NCBI RefSeq assembly: GCF_020742345.1
Contig: NZ_DYXC01000144.1
Location: 1-14,453, forward strand
From: Enteractinococcus helveticum
GTDB taxonomy: Bacteria > Actinomycetota > Actinomycetes > Actinomycetales > Micrococcaceae
Length of the DNA: 14,453 nucleotides
Direction of reading: 5' to 3'
Shown: positions 5,834 to 13,550 of the stretch, piece by piece
Position numbering within the stretch: position 1 is the first letter of the stretch
Layout: each line of letters starts with the position of its first letter
Translations under genes and position numbers: made by a program
Notes under the pieces: model-generated
The model's database searches: none
What the model was told of the DNA's origin: nothing
What the model saw: the letters and a program-made list of their open reading frames with translations, nothing else

Positions 5834-5857
5834 GTCACCTTTACCTGTTAAGGTGAC
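5834..5857. promoter_or_regulatory. Dyad GTCACCTT-N8-AAGGTGAC upstream of pckG
   Basis: Perfect 8-bp arms (5834-5841 and 5850-5857) flank an 8-nt spacer, about 45 bp upstream of the candidate -35. There is no T-run. The geometry fits a dimeric repressor or activator site. Gluconeogenic genes of actinobacteria are commonly controlled by carbon-responsive regulators, so an operator is a fair reading, though the cognate protein cannot be named. Confidence 0.45.
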
Positions 5858-5943
5858 AGGAATATTGTCTCTGGGCGAAGTTTGGATGAATCATCTTGCC
5901 CGTTGCCTGGAAACAGGCTGCTAAAGTATGCGACATAGACTCT

Positions 5944-5982
5944 CGTTCCGACCGGAACGGTTCGCAGCACGACGACGTGCTG
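5944..5982. promoter_or_regulatory. Paired dyads in the probable pckG leader
   Basis: CGTTCCG-AC-CGGAACG (5944-5959) is a perfect palindrome with a 2-nt centre. CAGCAC-GACGAC-GTGCTG (5965-5982) begins five bases later. Both lie between the candidate -10 and the ribosome binding site of pckG. They may be operators, or two hairpins in the mRNA leader. Confidence 0.45.
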
Positions 5983-6028
5983 GTATTGTCATGCTGCGGT
6001 TGGTAAGTCGATACGAAAAAGGATCCAC

Positions 6029-7876
6029 ATGGTTGAAAACGCCGCCTCTGGTCTGGCTGCACAGATCGAGGACACCGCACCCACCAAACACAAATCACTT
6101 TTGGAATGGGTCAAAGAAACAGCGGAGCTGACCCAACCGGACTCTGTCTATTGGGTGAATGGTTCGCAAGAAGAATACGATCGCATCGCACAAGAAATGG
6201 TCGATGCTGGTTCACTGGTTCGTCTCACGGACCCGCAGTTTCCGAACTCTTATGCGGCTTTCTCTGATCCCGCCGATGTTGCGCGAGTAGAGTCGCGGAC
6301 GTTTATCTGCTCTGAAAAAGAAGAAGACGCGGGTTTTACCAATAACTGGAAAGACCCATCCGAGATGAAAGCCATCCTCAACGAGGCTTTCGACGGCGCC
6401 ATGCGCGGCCGCACAATGTACGTCGTCCCATTTGTCATGGGTCCACTGGATGCTAAGAATCCAAAATTCGGCGTGGAAATCACCGACAGCCCATATGTTG
6501 TCCTGTCCATGCGCATCATGGCACTCGTTGGTAGTGATGTTCTGCGGAAGATTGAAGAAACCGATGCGTTCTTCGTCCCAGCGCTGCACTCCGTAGGTGC
6601 ACCACTAGAAGAGGGCCAAGAAGACGTGCCCTGGCCATCCAATGACACCAAATGGATCGTGCACTTCCCAGAAGAACGCTCCATTGTTTCCTACGGTTCC
6701 GGCTACGGCGGTAACGCCCTGCTCGGCAAGAAGGCCTACTCGTTACGCATCGCCTCAGCAATGGCACGTGATGAAGGCTGGATGGCTGAGCACATGCTCA
6801 TCTTGAAGCTCACCAGCCCAGAAGGTAAGTCCTACACGATCACCGGAGCCTTCCCATCAGCAACGGGTAAAACCAACTTGGCGCTGATCGATCCGACCCT
6901 CGACGGGTGGACAGCTGAGACCCTTGGTGACGACATCGCTTGGATCACACCAAATGACGACAACGAACTGCGCGTCGTCAACCCAGAATACGGTTTCTTC
7001 GGCGTTGCACCAGGCACCGGTTGGCACACCAACCCCAACGCAATGCGCGCCATCAGCAAAGGCAACACCATCTTCACCAACGTCGCCCTGACTCCAGAAG
7101 GTGGCGTCTGGTGGGAAGGTTTGACCAAAGAAAAACCAGCCAAGCTCACCGACTGGTTGGGTAACGAATGGACACCGGAATCTGCGACTCCGGCCGCCCA
7201 CCCGAACTCCCGGTTCTGCACGCCGATCGACCAGACCGACATGCTGGCCGAAGAATACTACAGCCCAGACGGCATCAAACTCGACGCCATCCTCTTTGGC
7301 GGTCGTCGTGACAACGCTATCCCGCTGGTTACGGAAGCCCGCTCATGGCAGGACGGCGTCTTTAAGGGAGCAACCTTGTCTTCCGCACAAACCGCGGCTG
7401 CGGAAGGTACCGTCGGTGTTGTCCGTCGCGACCCCATGGCCATGCTGCCATTCATTGGTTATGCCGCCGGTGACTACGTGCAAAACTGGTTAGACATGGA
7501 AGACAAAATCGGTGAAGCAAATATGCCGAAAATCTTCCTGGTCAACTGGTTCCGTCGCAACGACGCAGGCAAATTCTCCTGGCCCGGCTTCGGCGAAAAC
7601 TCACGCGTTCTCAAATGGGTTGTCGAACGTCTTGAAGGCCAGGGCCAAGGTACCGAAACACCAATCGGTGTCGTCCCAACCGAAGATGCACTGGATTTGA
7701 CCGGTCTGGATATCTCCAAAGATAACCTGATCAACTCAATCCAGTTCGTGGCTGAAGAATGGCACGACGAGATCCCAATGATCGAAGAATGGTTCACGAA
7801 ATTCGGTGACAAGCTGCCAGCAGCCATGACCGAAGAACTCGAAGGTCTCAAGAAACGTCTTGGTCTAAAGAACTAA
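6029..7876 (+). CDS. pckG: Phosphoenolpyruvate carboxykinase (GTP)
   Basis: PckG converts oxaloacetate and GTP to phosphoenolpyruvate, GDP and CO2, the entry step of gluconeogenesis. The 615-residue length fits the GTP-dependent class. Recognisable blocks are SRTFICSEKEEDAGFTNNW (about 90-108), GSGYGGNALLGKKAYSLR (about 224-241), the kinase-1a P-loop AFPSATGKTNLA (about 273-284), GFFGVAPGTGW, SRFCTP, FGGRRDNAIPLV and RRDPMAMLPFIGY. The loop residue before GKTN is Thr279 (codon ACG at 6863), where GTP-type enzymes usually have the reactive cysteine. The block usually reading SExTAAA is SAQTAAA here (Ala453). The ATG at 6029 is preceded by AAAAAGGA. A dyad-rich upstream region suggests carbon control, and a hairpin at 7893-7924 ends the unit. 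The family assignment is secure; the loop changes are worth checking for kinetic effect. Confidence 0.97.
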   Translation: MVENAASGLAAQIEDTAPTKHKSLLEWVKETAELTQPDSVYWVNGSQEEYDRIAQEMVDAGSLVRLTDPQFPNSYAAFSDPADVARVESRTFICSEKEEDAGFTNNWKDPSEMKAILNEAFDGAMRGRTMYVVPFVMGPLDAKNPKFGVEITDSPYVVLSMRIMALVGSDVLRKIEETDAFFVPALHSVGAPLEEGQEDVPWPSNDTKWIVHFPEERSIVSYGSGYGGNALLGKKAYSLRIASAMARDEGWMAEHMLILKLTSPEGKSYTITGAFPSATGKTNLALIDPTLDGWTAETLGDDIAWITPNDDNELRVVNPEYGFFGVAPGTGWHTNPNAMRAISKGNTIFTNVALTPEGGVWWEGLTKEKPAKLTDWLGNEWTPESATPAAHPNSRFCTPIDQTDMLAEEYYSPDGIKLDAILFGGRRDNAIPLVTEARSWQDGVFKGATLSSAQTAAAEGTVGVVRRDPMAMLPFIGYAAGDYVQNWLDMEDKIGEANMPKIFLVNWFRRNDAGKFSWPGFGENSRVLKWVVERLEGQGQGTETPIGVVPTEDALDLTGLDISKDNLINSIQFVAEEWHDEIPMIEEWFTKFGDKLPAAMTEELEGLKKRLGLKN

Positions 7877-7892
7877 GATTTCCCCAACATGG

Positions 7893-7924
7893 TCAACCGG
7901 GTCTGCATTCGCAGGCCCGGTTGA
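7893..7924 (+). terminator. Terminator hairpin of pckG
   Basis: A 14-bp stem (7893-7906 with 7911-7924) closed by an ATTC tetraloop pairs fully on the plus strand with one U-G pair; the minus strand would have an A-C mismatch. The T-run is poor (TTAGGTTAAC follows). It sits 16 bases after the pckG stop and directly before the helicase start region. Confidence 0.7.
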
Positions 7925-7925
7925 T

Positions 7926-7931
7926 TAGGTT
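7926..7931 (+). promoter_or_regulatory. Candidate -10 box for a leaderless helicase gene
   Basis: TAGGTT (TAnnnT) begins immediately after the hairpin and ends seven bases before the ATG at 7939. There is no proper Shine-Dalgarno sequence for that ATG. Transcription starting at or next to the A of the ATG would give a leaderless mRNA. The expected -35 position falls inside the hairpin and does not match the consensus. Confidence 0.4.
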
Positions 7932-7938
7932 AACAGAC

Positions 7939-10014
7939 ATGGCTTCCTTATACGATGATGCAACCCAGGTCCTATCCGAACTCGTGGGAAAACCGGCAAC
8001 CTTCCACGACGGACAATACGAAGCGATTGAGGCCATCGTTGCCGATCGTCGGCGGGGACTGGTTGTACAACGCACCGGCTGGGGCAAATCTGCCGTCTAT
8101 TTTGTCGCCACCGCCTTGTTACGCAAACAGGGTCACGGCCCCACGTTGATCATCTCACCGCTCCTGGCGCTCATGGCCGATCAGGTCGCCGCAGCACAAC
8201 GAGCCGGAATCGTAGCTGAGTCCATCAACTCAACCAACGCTGCCGCCTGGGATGAGATCTCCCAGCGTTTGGCACGCAACGAGATCGACGTCCTCCTGAT
8301 CTCTCCAGAGCGACTCAACAACCCGGTCTTTCGCGATACTCAGTTACCGGATCTCACCGAGCGGCTAGGACTGTTAGTCATCGATGAAGCGCACTGTATT
8401 TCTGATTGGGGTCATGACTTCCGTCCAGACTACCGACGCATTGGTGCCGTCATTGAGCGGCTCCCCAATACTCCCATCCTCGCCACGACGGCGACCGCGA
8501 ACCAACGTGTGGTCGAAGATGTCATTGAACAACTCGGCAACAATGTCTTTGTCACCCGCGGACCGCTGGCGAGATCCTCGCTGCGATTGTCGGTGCTACC
8601 GGTTGCGGATGCCGCCACACGTATCGGATGGCTGATCGATCACCTGAATGACTTTGAATCTTCTGGCATTATTTACACGCTGACCGTGTCAGCAGCCGAA
8701 GACATCGCCCAAGCCCTACAGGCCGCCGGGCACAACGTAGCCGCCTATACCGGCGCTACCGCAGTGGAAGAGCGCAGCGAGCTGGAAGCAGCCCTGAAAG
8801 ACAATCAAGTCAAAGCCCTGGTGGCAACCTCTGCCCTGGGGATGGGATTCGATAAACCCGACTTAGGCTTTGTTGTGCACTTTGGAGCACCGTCGTCACC
8901 GGTGTCGTACTACCAGCACATTGGACGCGCCGGGCGTGGCACCGAACACGCCGAAGCAGTCCTGTTGCCCGGACATGAAGACCAACGGATCTGGGAGTAT
9001 TTCGCAACCGCCTCAATGCCAAATGCGGACATCGCCCATCAGGTGCTCCAAGTCGCCTCGGCACCGCTTTCAGTACCAGCGCTATCCGCCCGGGTCGACC
9101 TGTCTGTTTCTCGGCTTGAACTGTTATTGAAGATCTTGGCCGTGGATGACGTGATGATCCGGACCAAGGGTGGCTGGCAGGCCACCGGCGAACCATGGGT
9201 CTATGACACGCAACGCTATGAGCATGTCGCAGCCCAACGAGTAGCGGAACAAGACCTCATGATCCAATACCAGCGCACCAAGCAATGTCGTATGCGTTTC
9301 CTATCAGAAACCCTGGATGATCCATACGCCGCCAATTGTGGTCGCTGTGATAATTGTGTGGGTTCATGGCACCAGCTCGAAATATCTGCTGAAGCTCGAG
9401 GACAAGCAAGCCAGGTGTTGTCGCGACCCGGTGTTGAGATTGCCCCACGACGCATGTGGCCTACCGGGATGCCAAATCTCGGGGTCGAGTTGAAAGGCAA
9501 AATTAGTTTGCAGGCCGAAACCGGTCGAGCACTTGCGCGACTCACCGATCTGGGCTGGGGAGGAACGTTACGTGCCCTCCAGGATCCTGCCACCCCGGAT
9601 GCCCCGATCAGCCAGGCGTTGGTGAAAGCTGTCGTCGAAGTGCTTACCGACTGGAACTGGGCGCAGCGTCCCATCGCGGTGGTGTCCATGCCCTCGCCGA
9701 TGCGACCGCAGTTAGTGAACTCGCTAGCACAGGCGATCTCACAGATCGGACAGCTGCCCTATCTGGGCGAATTGGTTTGGAACGGACCCGTGGAGAACCC
9801 AGCGACAAACAGTGCATTCAGACTAGCTCAGGTTATCGAGCGCTACAGTGTGCCTCAGCCGCTTCGCCAGATGCTGGCAACGGCGCCAGAACCCGGCCCG
9901 GTGTTACTCGTCGATGACTTCGCGAACACCAAATGGTCGCTGACCGTTGCTGCGGTTCGACTGCGCGAAGCCGGGGCCCAAGGCATCTTGCCTTTGACGC
10001 TGGGAACAAGCTAA
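7939..10014 (+). CDS. recQ: RecQ-family DNA helicase with C-terminal phosphoribosyltransferase-like domain
   Basis: A 691-residue superfamily 2 helicase. Walker A is RTGWGKS (45-51), the DEAH box is at 149-152 followed by CISDWGHDFRPDYRR, motif III is TTATA (183-187), and motif VI is QHIGRAGRG (326-334). A zinc cluster follows with Cys450, Cys467, Cys470 and Cys473. From about residue 550 the protein continues into a domain resembling type I phosphoribosyltransferases: VVSMPSPMRPQLVNSLAQAI and the PRPP-loop-like VLLVDDFANTKWS (655-667). The usual Gly of that loop is Lys665. RecQ enzymes unwind DNA 3' to 5' in recombination and repair; the role of the second domain is not established. Similar fusions occur in actinobacteria as I recall. 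The ATG at 7939 is preferred over TTG 7921, which falls in the terminator stem. It converges on manB with overlapping stops. Confidence 0.9.
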   Translation: MASLYDDATQVLSELVGKPATFHDGQYEAIEAIVADRRRGLVVQRTGWGKSAVYFVATALLRKQGHGPTLIISPLLALMADQVAAAQRAGIVAESINSTNAAAWDEISQRLARNEIDVLLISPERLNNPVFRDTQLPDLTERLGLLVIDEAHCISDWGHDFRPDYRRIGAVIERLPNTPILATTATANQRVVEDVIEQLGNNVFVTRGPLARSSLRLSVLPVADAATRIGWLIDHLNDFESSGIIYTLTVSAAEDIAQALQAAGHNVAAYTGATAVEERSELEAALKDNQVKALVATSALGMGFDKPDLGFVVHFGAPSSPVSYYQHIGRAGRGTEHAEAVLLPGHEDQRIWEYFATASMPNADIAHQVLQVASAPLSVPALSARVDLSVSRLELLLKILAVDDVMIRTKGGWQATGEPWVYDTQRYEHVAAQRVAEQDLMIQYQRTKQCRMRFLSETLDDPYAANCGRCDNCVGSWHQLEISAEARGQASQVLSRPGVEIAPRRMWPTGMPNLGVELKGKISLQAETGRALARLTDLGWGGTLRALQDPATPDAPISQALVKAVVEVLTDWNWAQRPIAVVSMPSPMRPQLVNSLAQAISQIGQLPYLGELVWNGPVENPATNSAFRLAQVIERYSVPQPLRQMLATAPEPGPVLLVDDFANTKWSLTVAAVRLREAGAQGILPLTLGTS

Positions 10015-11429
10015 GACCGAATAATGCCCAGCACGGAATCACGTAACCATTCCATGGTTGCAGTATCCGGTGCCTCGGCATTAAACCGCAGCAGTGGCTC
10101 CGTATTTGACGGACGGATATTGAACCACCACGTGCCGTCAGCGGCTGCCACAGTCGTGCCGTCCAAGGTCGAAACCTCAACTTCCACTCCAGGATCGAAT
10201 TCGGCCAGCACGGTGGCAATCGTTGCCGCCTGGTCATCAACCTGTGAGTTAATCTCCCCAGAAGCCACATACGGGGAATACTGCCTTGCCAGTTCTGAGG
10301 CCGGAGCGTTCTCGGTGCCCAGCATAGCCAGCACGTGCATTGCTGCAAGCATCCCGGTATCGGCATTGAAGAAATCACGGAAATAATAGTGAGCAGAGTG
10401 TTCGCCACCAAACACCGCGCAGTGCTCGGCCATGTAGGCCTTGATGAAGGAATGCCCCACACGGGTTTTAATGGCCCGGCCACCAGCCTTCGCGACAACC
10501 TCCGGCACAATCCGCGACGTGATGAGATTGTAAATAATAACCGGTGTAGCCTCCCCGGCAGCTTTCGCTCGAGCAATCTCACGTACCGCGACCATCGCAG
10601 TGATAGCCGACGGCGAGATCGGTTCGCCCTGCTCATCGACCACAAAGCACCGGTCAGCGTCGCCGTCAAAAGCCAACCCAAGATCGGCGTCATGCTCGCG
10701 GACCGCAGCCTGCAGATCCACCAGATTTGCTGGTTCAATCGGGTTGGCGGGGTGATTCGGGAACGTGCCATCCAGCTCGAAATACAACGGAATAATGTCA
10801 ATTGGTAAAGACGCCAACACCTCATCGCCCAAGACTGCAGGCGTGGTATACCCGGCCATACCATTGCCGGCATCAACCACAATTTTCAACGGCCGGATGG
10901 CTGACAAATCAACCAGCGAGCGCAAATATTGGGCGTATTCTGTCAAAGTGTTGCGCTGCACTACGTCACCGGGACGCTCAACGGCCTCAAGGAATCCCAA
11001 ATTCAAATATCCTTGAGCCAACCGTTGAATATCGGCAAGACCGCTATCTGATGAAATCGGCACTGCCCCGGCACGCGTCATTTTCATGCCGTTGTACCCG
11101 GCCGGATTATGCGAGGCCGTGAATACCACGCCCGGGGCATTTAGCACACCGGAGGCGTGATACAACATATCGGTGGAGATCAGGCCCAGTTGTACGACGT
11201 CGGCGCCAGCTGCCGTGACGCCCCGGGTGAAAGCCTCGAGATATTCTTGGGACGACGGTCGCATATCACCGCCCACTAACACCTCGGTTGCGCCGGTGAC
11301 TTCGACAAAGGCGAAGCCCACCGCCAGCGCCACATCGGCGTTGATGGTGATGTTTTCAATGCCACGAACGTCGTAGGCTTTGAAACTTTCAGAAAGGTCC
11401 ACAGCAGGATGGTCAAAAGCAATCTTCAC
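10011..11429 (-). CDS. manB: Phosphomannomutase / phosphoglucomutase
   Basis: An alpha-D-phosphohexomutase of 472 residues that interconverts mannose-6-phosphate and mannose-1-phosphate, possibly also the glucose phosphates, for GDP-mannose and envelope polysaccharide or glycolipid synthesis. FKAYDVRG opens the fold. The phosphoserine is Ser106 in TASHNPAGYNGMKM, the magnesium loop is DGDADR (255-260), the sugar-binding loop is GGEHSAHYYF (341-350), and the C-terminal phosphate-binding loop is RPSNTEP. I take GTG 11429 as the start: it gives the usual short N-terminus, and TAGACT (complement of 11438-11443) stands eight bases upstream, suggesting a leaderless mRNA. Upstream extensions, such as to 11615, would run across the divergent transporter gene's start and carry no family sequence. 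The stop overlaps the helicase stop. Confidence 0.93.
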   Translation of the reverse strand: MKIAFDHPAVDLSESFKAYDVRGIENITINADVALAVGFAFVEVTGATEVLVGGDMRPSSQEYLEAFTRGVTAAGADVVQLGLISTDMLYHASGVLNAPGVVFTASHNPAGYNGMKMTRAGAVPISSDSGLADIQRLAQGYLNLGFLEAVERPGDVVQRNTLTEYAQYLRSLVDLSAIRPLKIVVDAGNGMAGYTTPAVLGDEVLASLPIDIIPLYFELDGTFPNHPANPIEPANLVDLQAAVREHDADLGLAFDGDADRCFVVDEQGEPISPSAITAMVAVREIARAKAAGEATPVIIYNLITSRIVPEVVAKAGGRAIKTRVGHSFIKAYMAEHCAVFGGEHSAHYYFRDFFNADTGMLAAMHVLAMLGTENAPASELARQYSPYVASGEINSQVDDQAATIATVLAEFDPGVEVEVSTLDGTTVAAADGTWWFNIRPSNTEPLLRFNAEAPDTATMEWLRDSVLGIIRS

Positions 11430-11437
11430 AATTGCTG

Positions 11438-11443
11438 AGTCTA
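11438..11443 (-). promoter_or_regulatory. Candidate -10 box of manB
   Basis: On the minus strand TAGACT (TAnnnT) ends eight bases before the GTG at 11429, and no Shine-Dalgarno sequence is present. This supports the GTG as the start and a leaderless transcript. No clear -35 is seen. The 97-bp gap to the transporter gene serves both divergent genes. Confidence 0.4.
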
Positions 11444-11526
11444 ACCCGAAACCACCACCAGAATAGAAATACCATCCCCGAACCACAGATGGTGCACAAT
11501 GAGCATCACGACGACGAAAGGTAACC

Positions 11527-12795
11527 ATGCACCCGCCGATCAATCCCGACGCACACACTGGGCAACTGTGGATGGGACACGCTCCCAAAACTGCGGGATT
11601 TCGGCGACTAATCACCGGGCTCTTCTTCGCCGGGGTAGCGACCTTTGCCCAACTCTATTCACCACAGGGCCTGCTCCCGCTCATCGCCACGGACCTGCAG
11701 GTTACCGCTGACCAGGCGGCACTACTCATTTCAGCCTCCACCATCGGACTTGCGGCAGCTGTTATCCCATGGTCCTTTGTCGGGGACCGGTTAGGCCGAA
11801 AACCCGCCATGACCATTTCCATTATTGCAGCCAGCCTGTTTGGCCTCGGAGCAACACTGGCCCCAACCTTCGGCTTCATACTGGGCTTTCGAATTCTTGA
11901 AGGCGTTGCACTCGGTGGCGTGCCCGCGCTAGCGATGGCCTATCTCAACGAAGAAGTCCACCCGGCGTCTGCGGGACAATCCGCCGGCACCTTCATCGCC
12001 GGGACAGTCCTTGGTGGACTGCTGGGCCGGATTGTTGCCGCACCCATCGGCGAATGGTACCACTGGCGGTTCGGCATGGGTGCTGTACTCGGAGTCGCCA
12101 TTGCCTCAGCCGTGTGTTTTCTCTTCCTGACTCCCACAGCCAAGAAATTTGACCCCACGACGACGTCGATCCGCCAAGCCATCACCGCCATCACTACGAA
12201 TCTGCGTTCCCCGGTGCTGGTCGTTATGTATCTGCAAGGCATGCTGCTCATGGGCGGATTTGTCGCAGTATATAATTTCTTAGGGTTCTATCTGGTCGAT
12301 GATCCTTTCAATCTTCCAGTATCCGTGGTGTCTCTGGTGTTTCTGGCCTACCTCACGGGGACTGTCAGCTCCCCGTGGGCCGGACGGATGGCTGCTAGGT
12401 ATCGTCCCTCTCGGGTGCTGATGGCGCTGAGCGCCACGATGATCGCGGCAATGCTGCTGACCTTGGTTCCCAACATTTGGGTACTGCTGATCGGTGTACT
12501 GGTCTTCACAGGAGCATTCTTTGGTGCCCACTCGGTGGCCTCCGGGTGGGCAGGTGCTGCCGCTGAAGGCGGTCGGGCACAATCTACGTCGCTATATAAC
12601 TTGTGCTACTACGCAGGCTCATCTATCTTCGGATGGCTTGGTGGCATCTTCCTGCGACACTTCGGCTGGTCTGGAACCGTGCTGATGACCGTAGGGTTGA
12701 CGACGGTAGCGCTGGCCGTTACTGCATTGTTGTACTTTTTTGTTGTCCAACCGCGAATTAATGCGGCCCAAGAGCCGAACTCAACTCACAGCTAG
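11527..12795 (+). CDS. MFS transporter, YnfM-like drug or metabolite exporter type
   Basis: A 422-residue inner-membrane protein with about twelve hydrophobic segments, beginning near LITGLFFAGVATFAQL (28-43). Major facilitator motif A appears as GDRLGRKPAM (86-95) between helices 2 and 3, and RILEGVALGGVPALAMAYLNEE fits helices 4-5. The pattern and length fit the 12-helix proton antiporter group that includes E. coli YnfM. The substrate cannot be deduced. A hydrophilic N-terminal stretch of some 27 residues precedes helix 1. The ATG at 11527 has AAAGG about six bases upstream. It is divergent from manB and followed after 24 bp by the membrane-anchored gene at 12820. No adjacent regulator suggests a specific inducer. 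Confidence 0.9.
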   Translation: MHPPINPDAHTGQLWMGHAPKTAGFRRLITGLFFAGVATFAQLYSPQGLLPLIATDLQVTADQAALLISASTIGLAAAVIPWSFVGDRLGRKPAMTISIIAASLFGLGATLAPTFGFILGFRILEGVALGGVPALAMAYLNEEVHPASAGQSAGTFIAGTVLGGLLGRIVAAPIGEWYHWRFGMGAVLGVAIASAVCFLFLTPTAKKFDPTTTSIRQAITAITTNLRSPVLVVMYLQGMLLMGGFVAVYNFLGFYLVDDPFNLPVSVVSLVFLAYLTGTVSSPWAGRMAARYRPSRVLMALSATMIAAMLLTLVPNIWVLLIGVLVFTGAFFGAHSVASGWAGAAAEGGRAQSTSLYNLCYYAGSSIFGWLGGIFLRHFGWSGTVLMTVGLTTVALAVTALLYFFVVQPRINAAQEPNSTHS

Positions 12796-12806
12796 GCACT
12801 TGACAG

Positions 12807-12812
12807 TACAAT
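12807..12812 (+). promoter_or_regulatory. Candidate -10 box for the gene at 12820
   Basis: TACAAT (TAnnnT) ends seven bases before the ATG at 12820, just after the transporter stop. TTGACA lies immediately before it at 12800-12805 but is too close to act as its -35. The start has no proper Shine-Dalgarno sequence, so a leaderless transcript independent of the transporter is plausible. Confidence 0.4.
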
Positions 12813-12819
12813 AGGCGGC

Positions 12820-13527
12820 ATGGAGTTCATTATCCCACTGCTGTTGCTTGTGGTTTCAGCGCTATTGGTGTGGGGCCTTATTGTTATATTAGGCCGTTCC
12901 GTTGGAGCAACCAGCACCACCAATGCGAAGTCGCCAGCAAGCCCCCGGGGCAAATCACCTGCACTATTTGACCGGATGTCTGAAGAAGGTGCGGTGGCTG
13001 CTGCCGCGCGCCTGGATGAAGACACCCATAACAAGGTGTACCGGTATCTAGCCGTGGGCCAATTAGCTCAAGCCGCCGAAATCTATCATCGAGCCACAGG
13101 CGTCGGTCGCATCGAAGCTTTCGTAGACGTCCAAGCGCTCTACCAGTTCCCTCAGGAACACAGCGTGCAAGCGCCACTGGAAGATGTTGCCGGAACAGAT
13201 CCATTCATCCCAGATGATAACGCAGCCGATCAACAAATCACCGATCTAACGGTTCCCACCGATTGGCTCAATGAAGCTGCTGAGCTGCCAAAACCGCAGC
13301 GTTTCGAGATCCAAATTCATCGTGGCGACGAAACCATCTCCTTGTCATCGGAGGACCTGGCACCGTGGATTCGCGACCAGATTGAGGCCATGGTTCGTGA
13401 CGAACACTTCGACGACGCAGCTGAAACGCTTACCGAGCACACCGCACTGGAACTGCGCGAAGCTCAGGACCTCATCAAAATTATTGTCCAGCAAATTCAT
13501 GCTGCTGACGATGAGGGCAAAGACTAA
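12820..13527 (+). CDS. Membrane-anchored protein with two L7/L12-like helical motifs, function unknown
   Basis: A 235-residue protein with one N-terminal membrane segment (about residues 4-25, IIPLLLLVVSALLVWGLIVIL), a Ser/Pro/Lys-rich linker to about 47, and an acidic cytoplasmic part. Two regions align without gaps: AAEIYHRATGVGRIEA (about 85-100) and AAETLTEHTALELREA (about 200-215). They share AAE, a Thr nine residues after its first Ala, and EA at the end. This pattern resembles the helical part of the ribosomal protein L7/L12 C-terminal domain (A..L.. .TGLGLKEAKDLV). The middle (about 115-155) is acidic and probably disordered. I do not recognise a named family. The ATG at 12820 lies behind TACAAT. 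A bidirectional terminator follows at 13551. Protein interaction at the membrane is a guess. Confidence 0.8.
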   Translation: MEFIIPLLLLVVSALLVWGLIVILGRSVGATSTTNAKSPASPRGKSPALFDRMSEEGAVAAAARLDEDTHNKVYRYLAVGQLAQAAEIYHRATGVGRIEAFVDVQALYQFPQEHSVQAPLEDVAGTDPFIPDDNAADQQITDLTVPTDWLNEAAELPKPQRFEIQIHRGDETISLSSEDLAPWIRDQIEAMVRDEHFDDAAETLTEHTALELREAQDLIKIIVQQIHAADDEGKD

Positions 13528-13550
13528 CCAACATATCTTCAACCGAACGA

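Larger units (their letters stand above)
5644..6028. other. 385-bp gene-free region upstream of pckG, rich in dyads
   Basis: No credible coding sequence is seen. The stretch holds the tRNA-Arg promoter side and the control region of pckG. Symmetric elements are CACAATTGTG at 5710-5719, the dyads at 5757-5776, 5834-5857, 5944-5959 and 5965-5982, and a short stem with a GAAA tetraloop at 5905-5918. A weak promoter candidate for pckG is TTGCCT (5903-5908) with TATGCG (5927-5932) at 18-bp spacing. The pckG ribosome binding site AAAAAGGA ends five bases before the ATG. Confidence 0.6.

Noticed and set aside
7921..7938. TTG start six codons upstream for the helicase
   Set aside because: It lies in the 3' arm of the pckG terminator and has no ribosome binding site. 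ATG 7939 fits the TAGGTT box.
11430..11615. N-terminal extension of manB to 11615
   Set aside because: It would cross the divergent transporter's start codon and adds Cys- and Arg-rich sequence foreign to the family.
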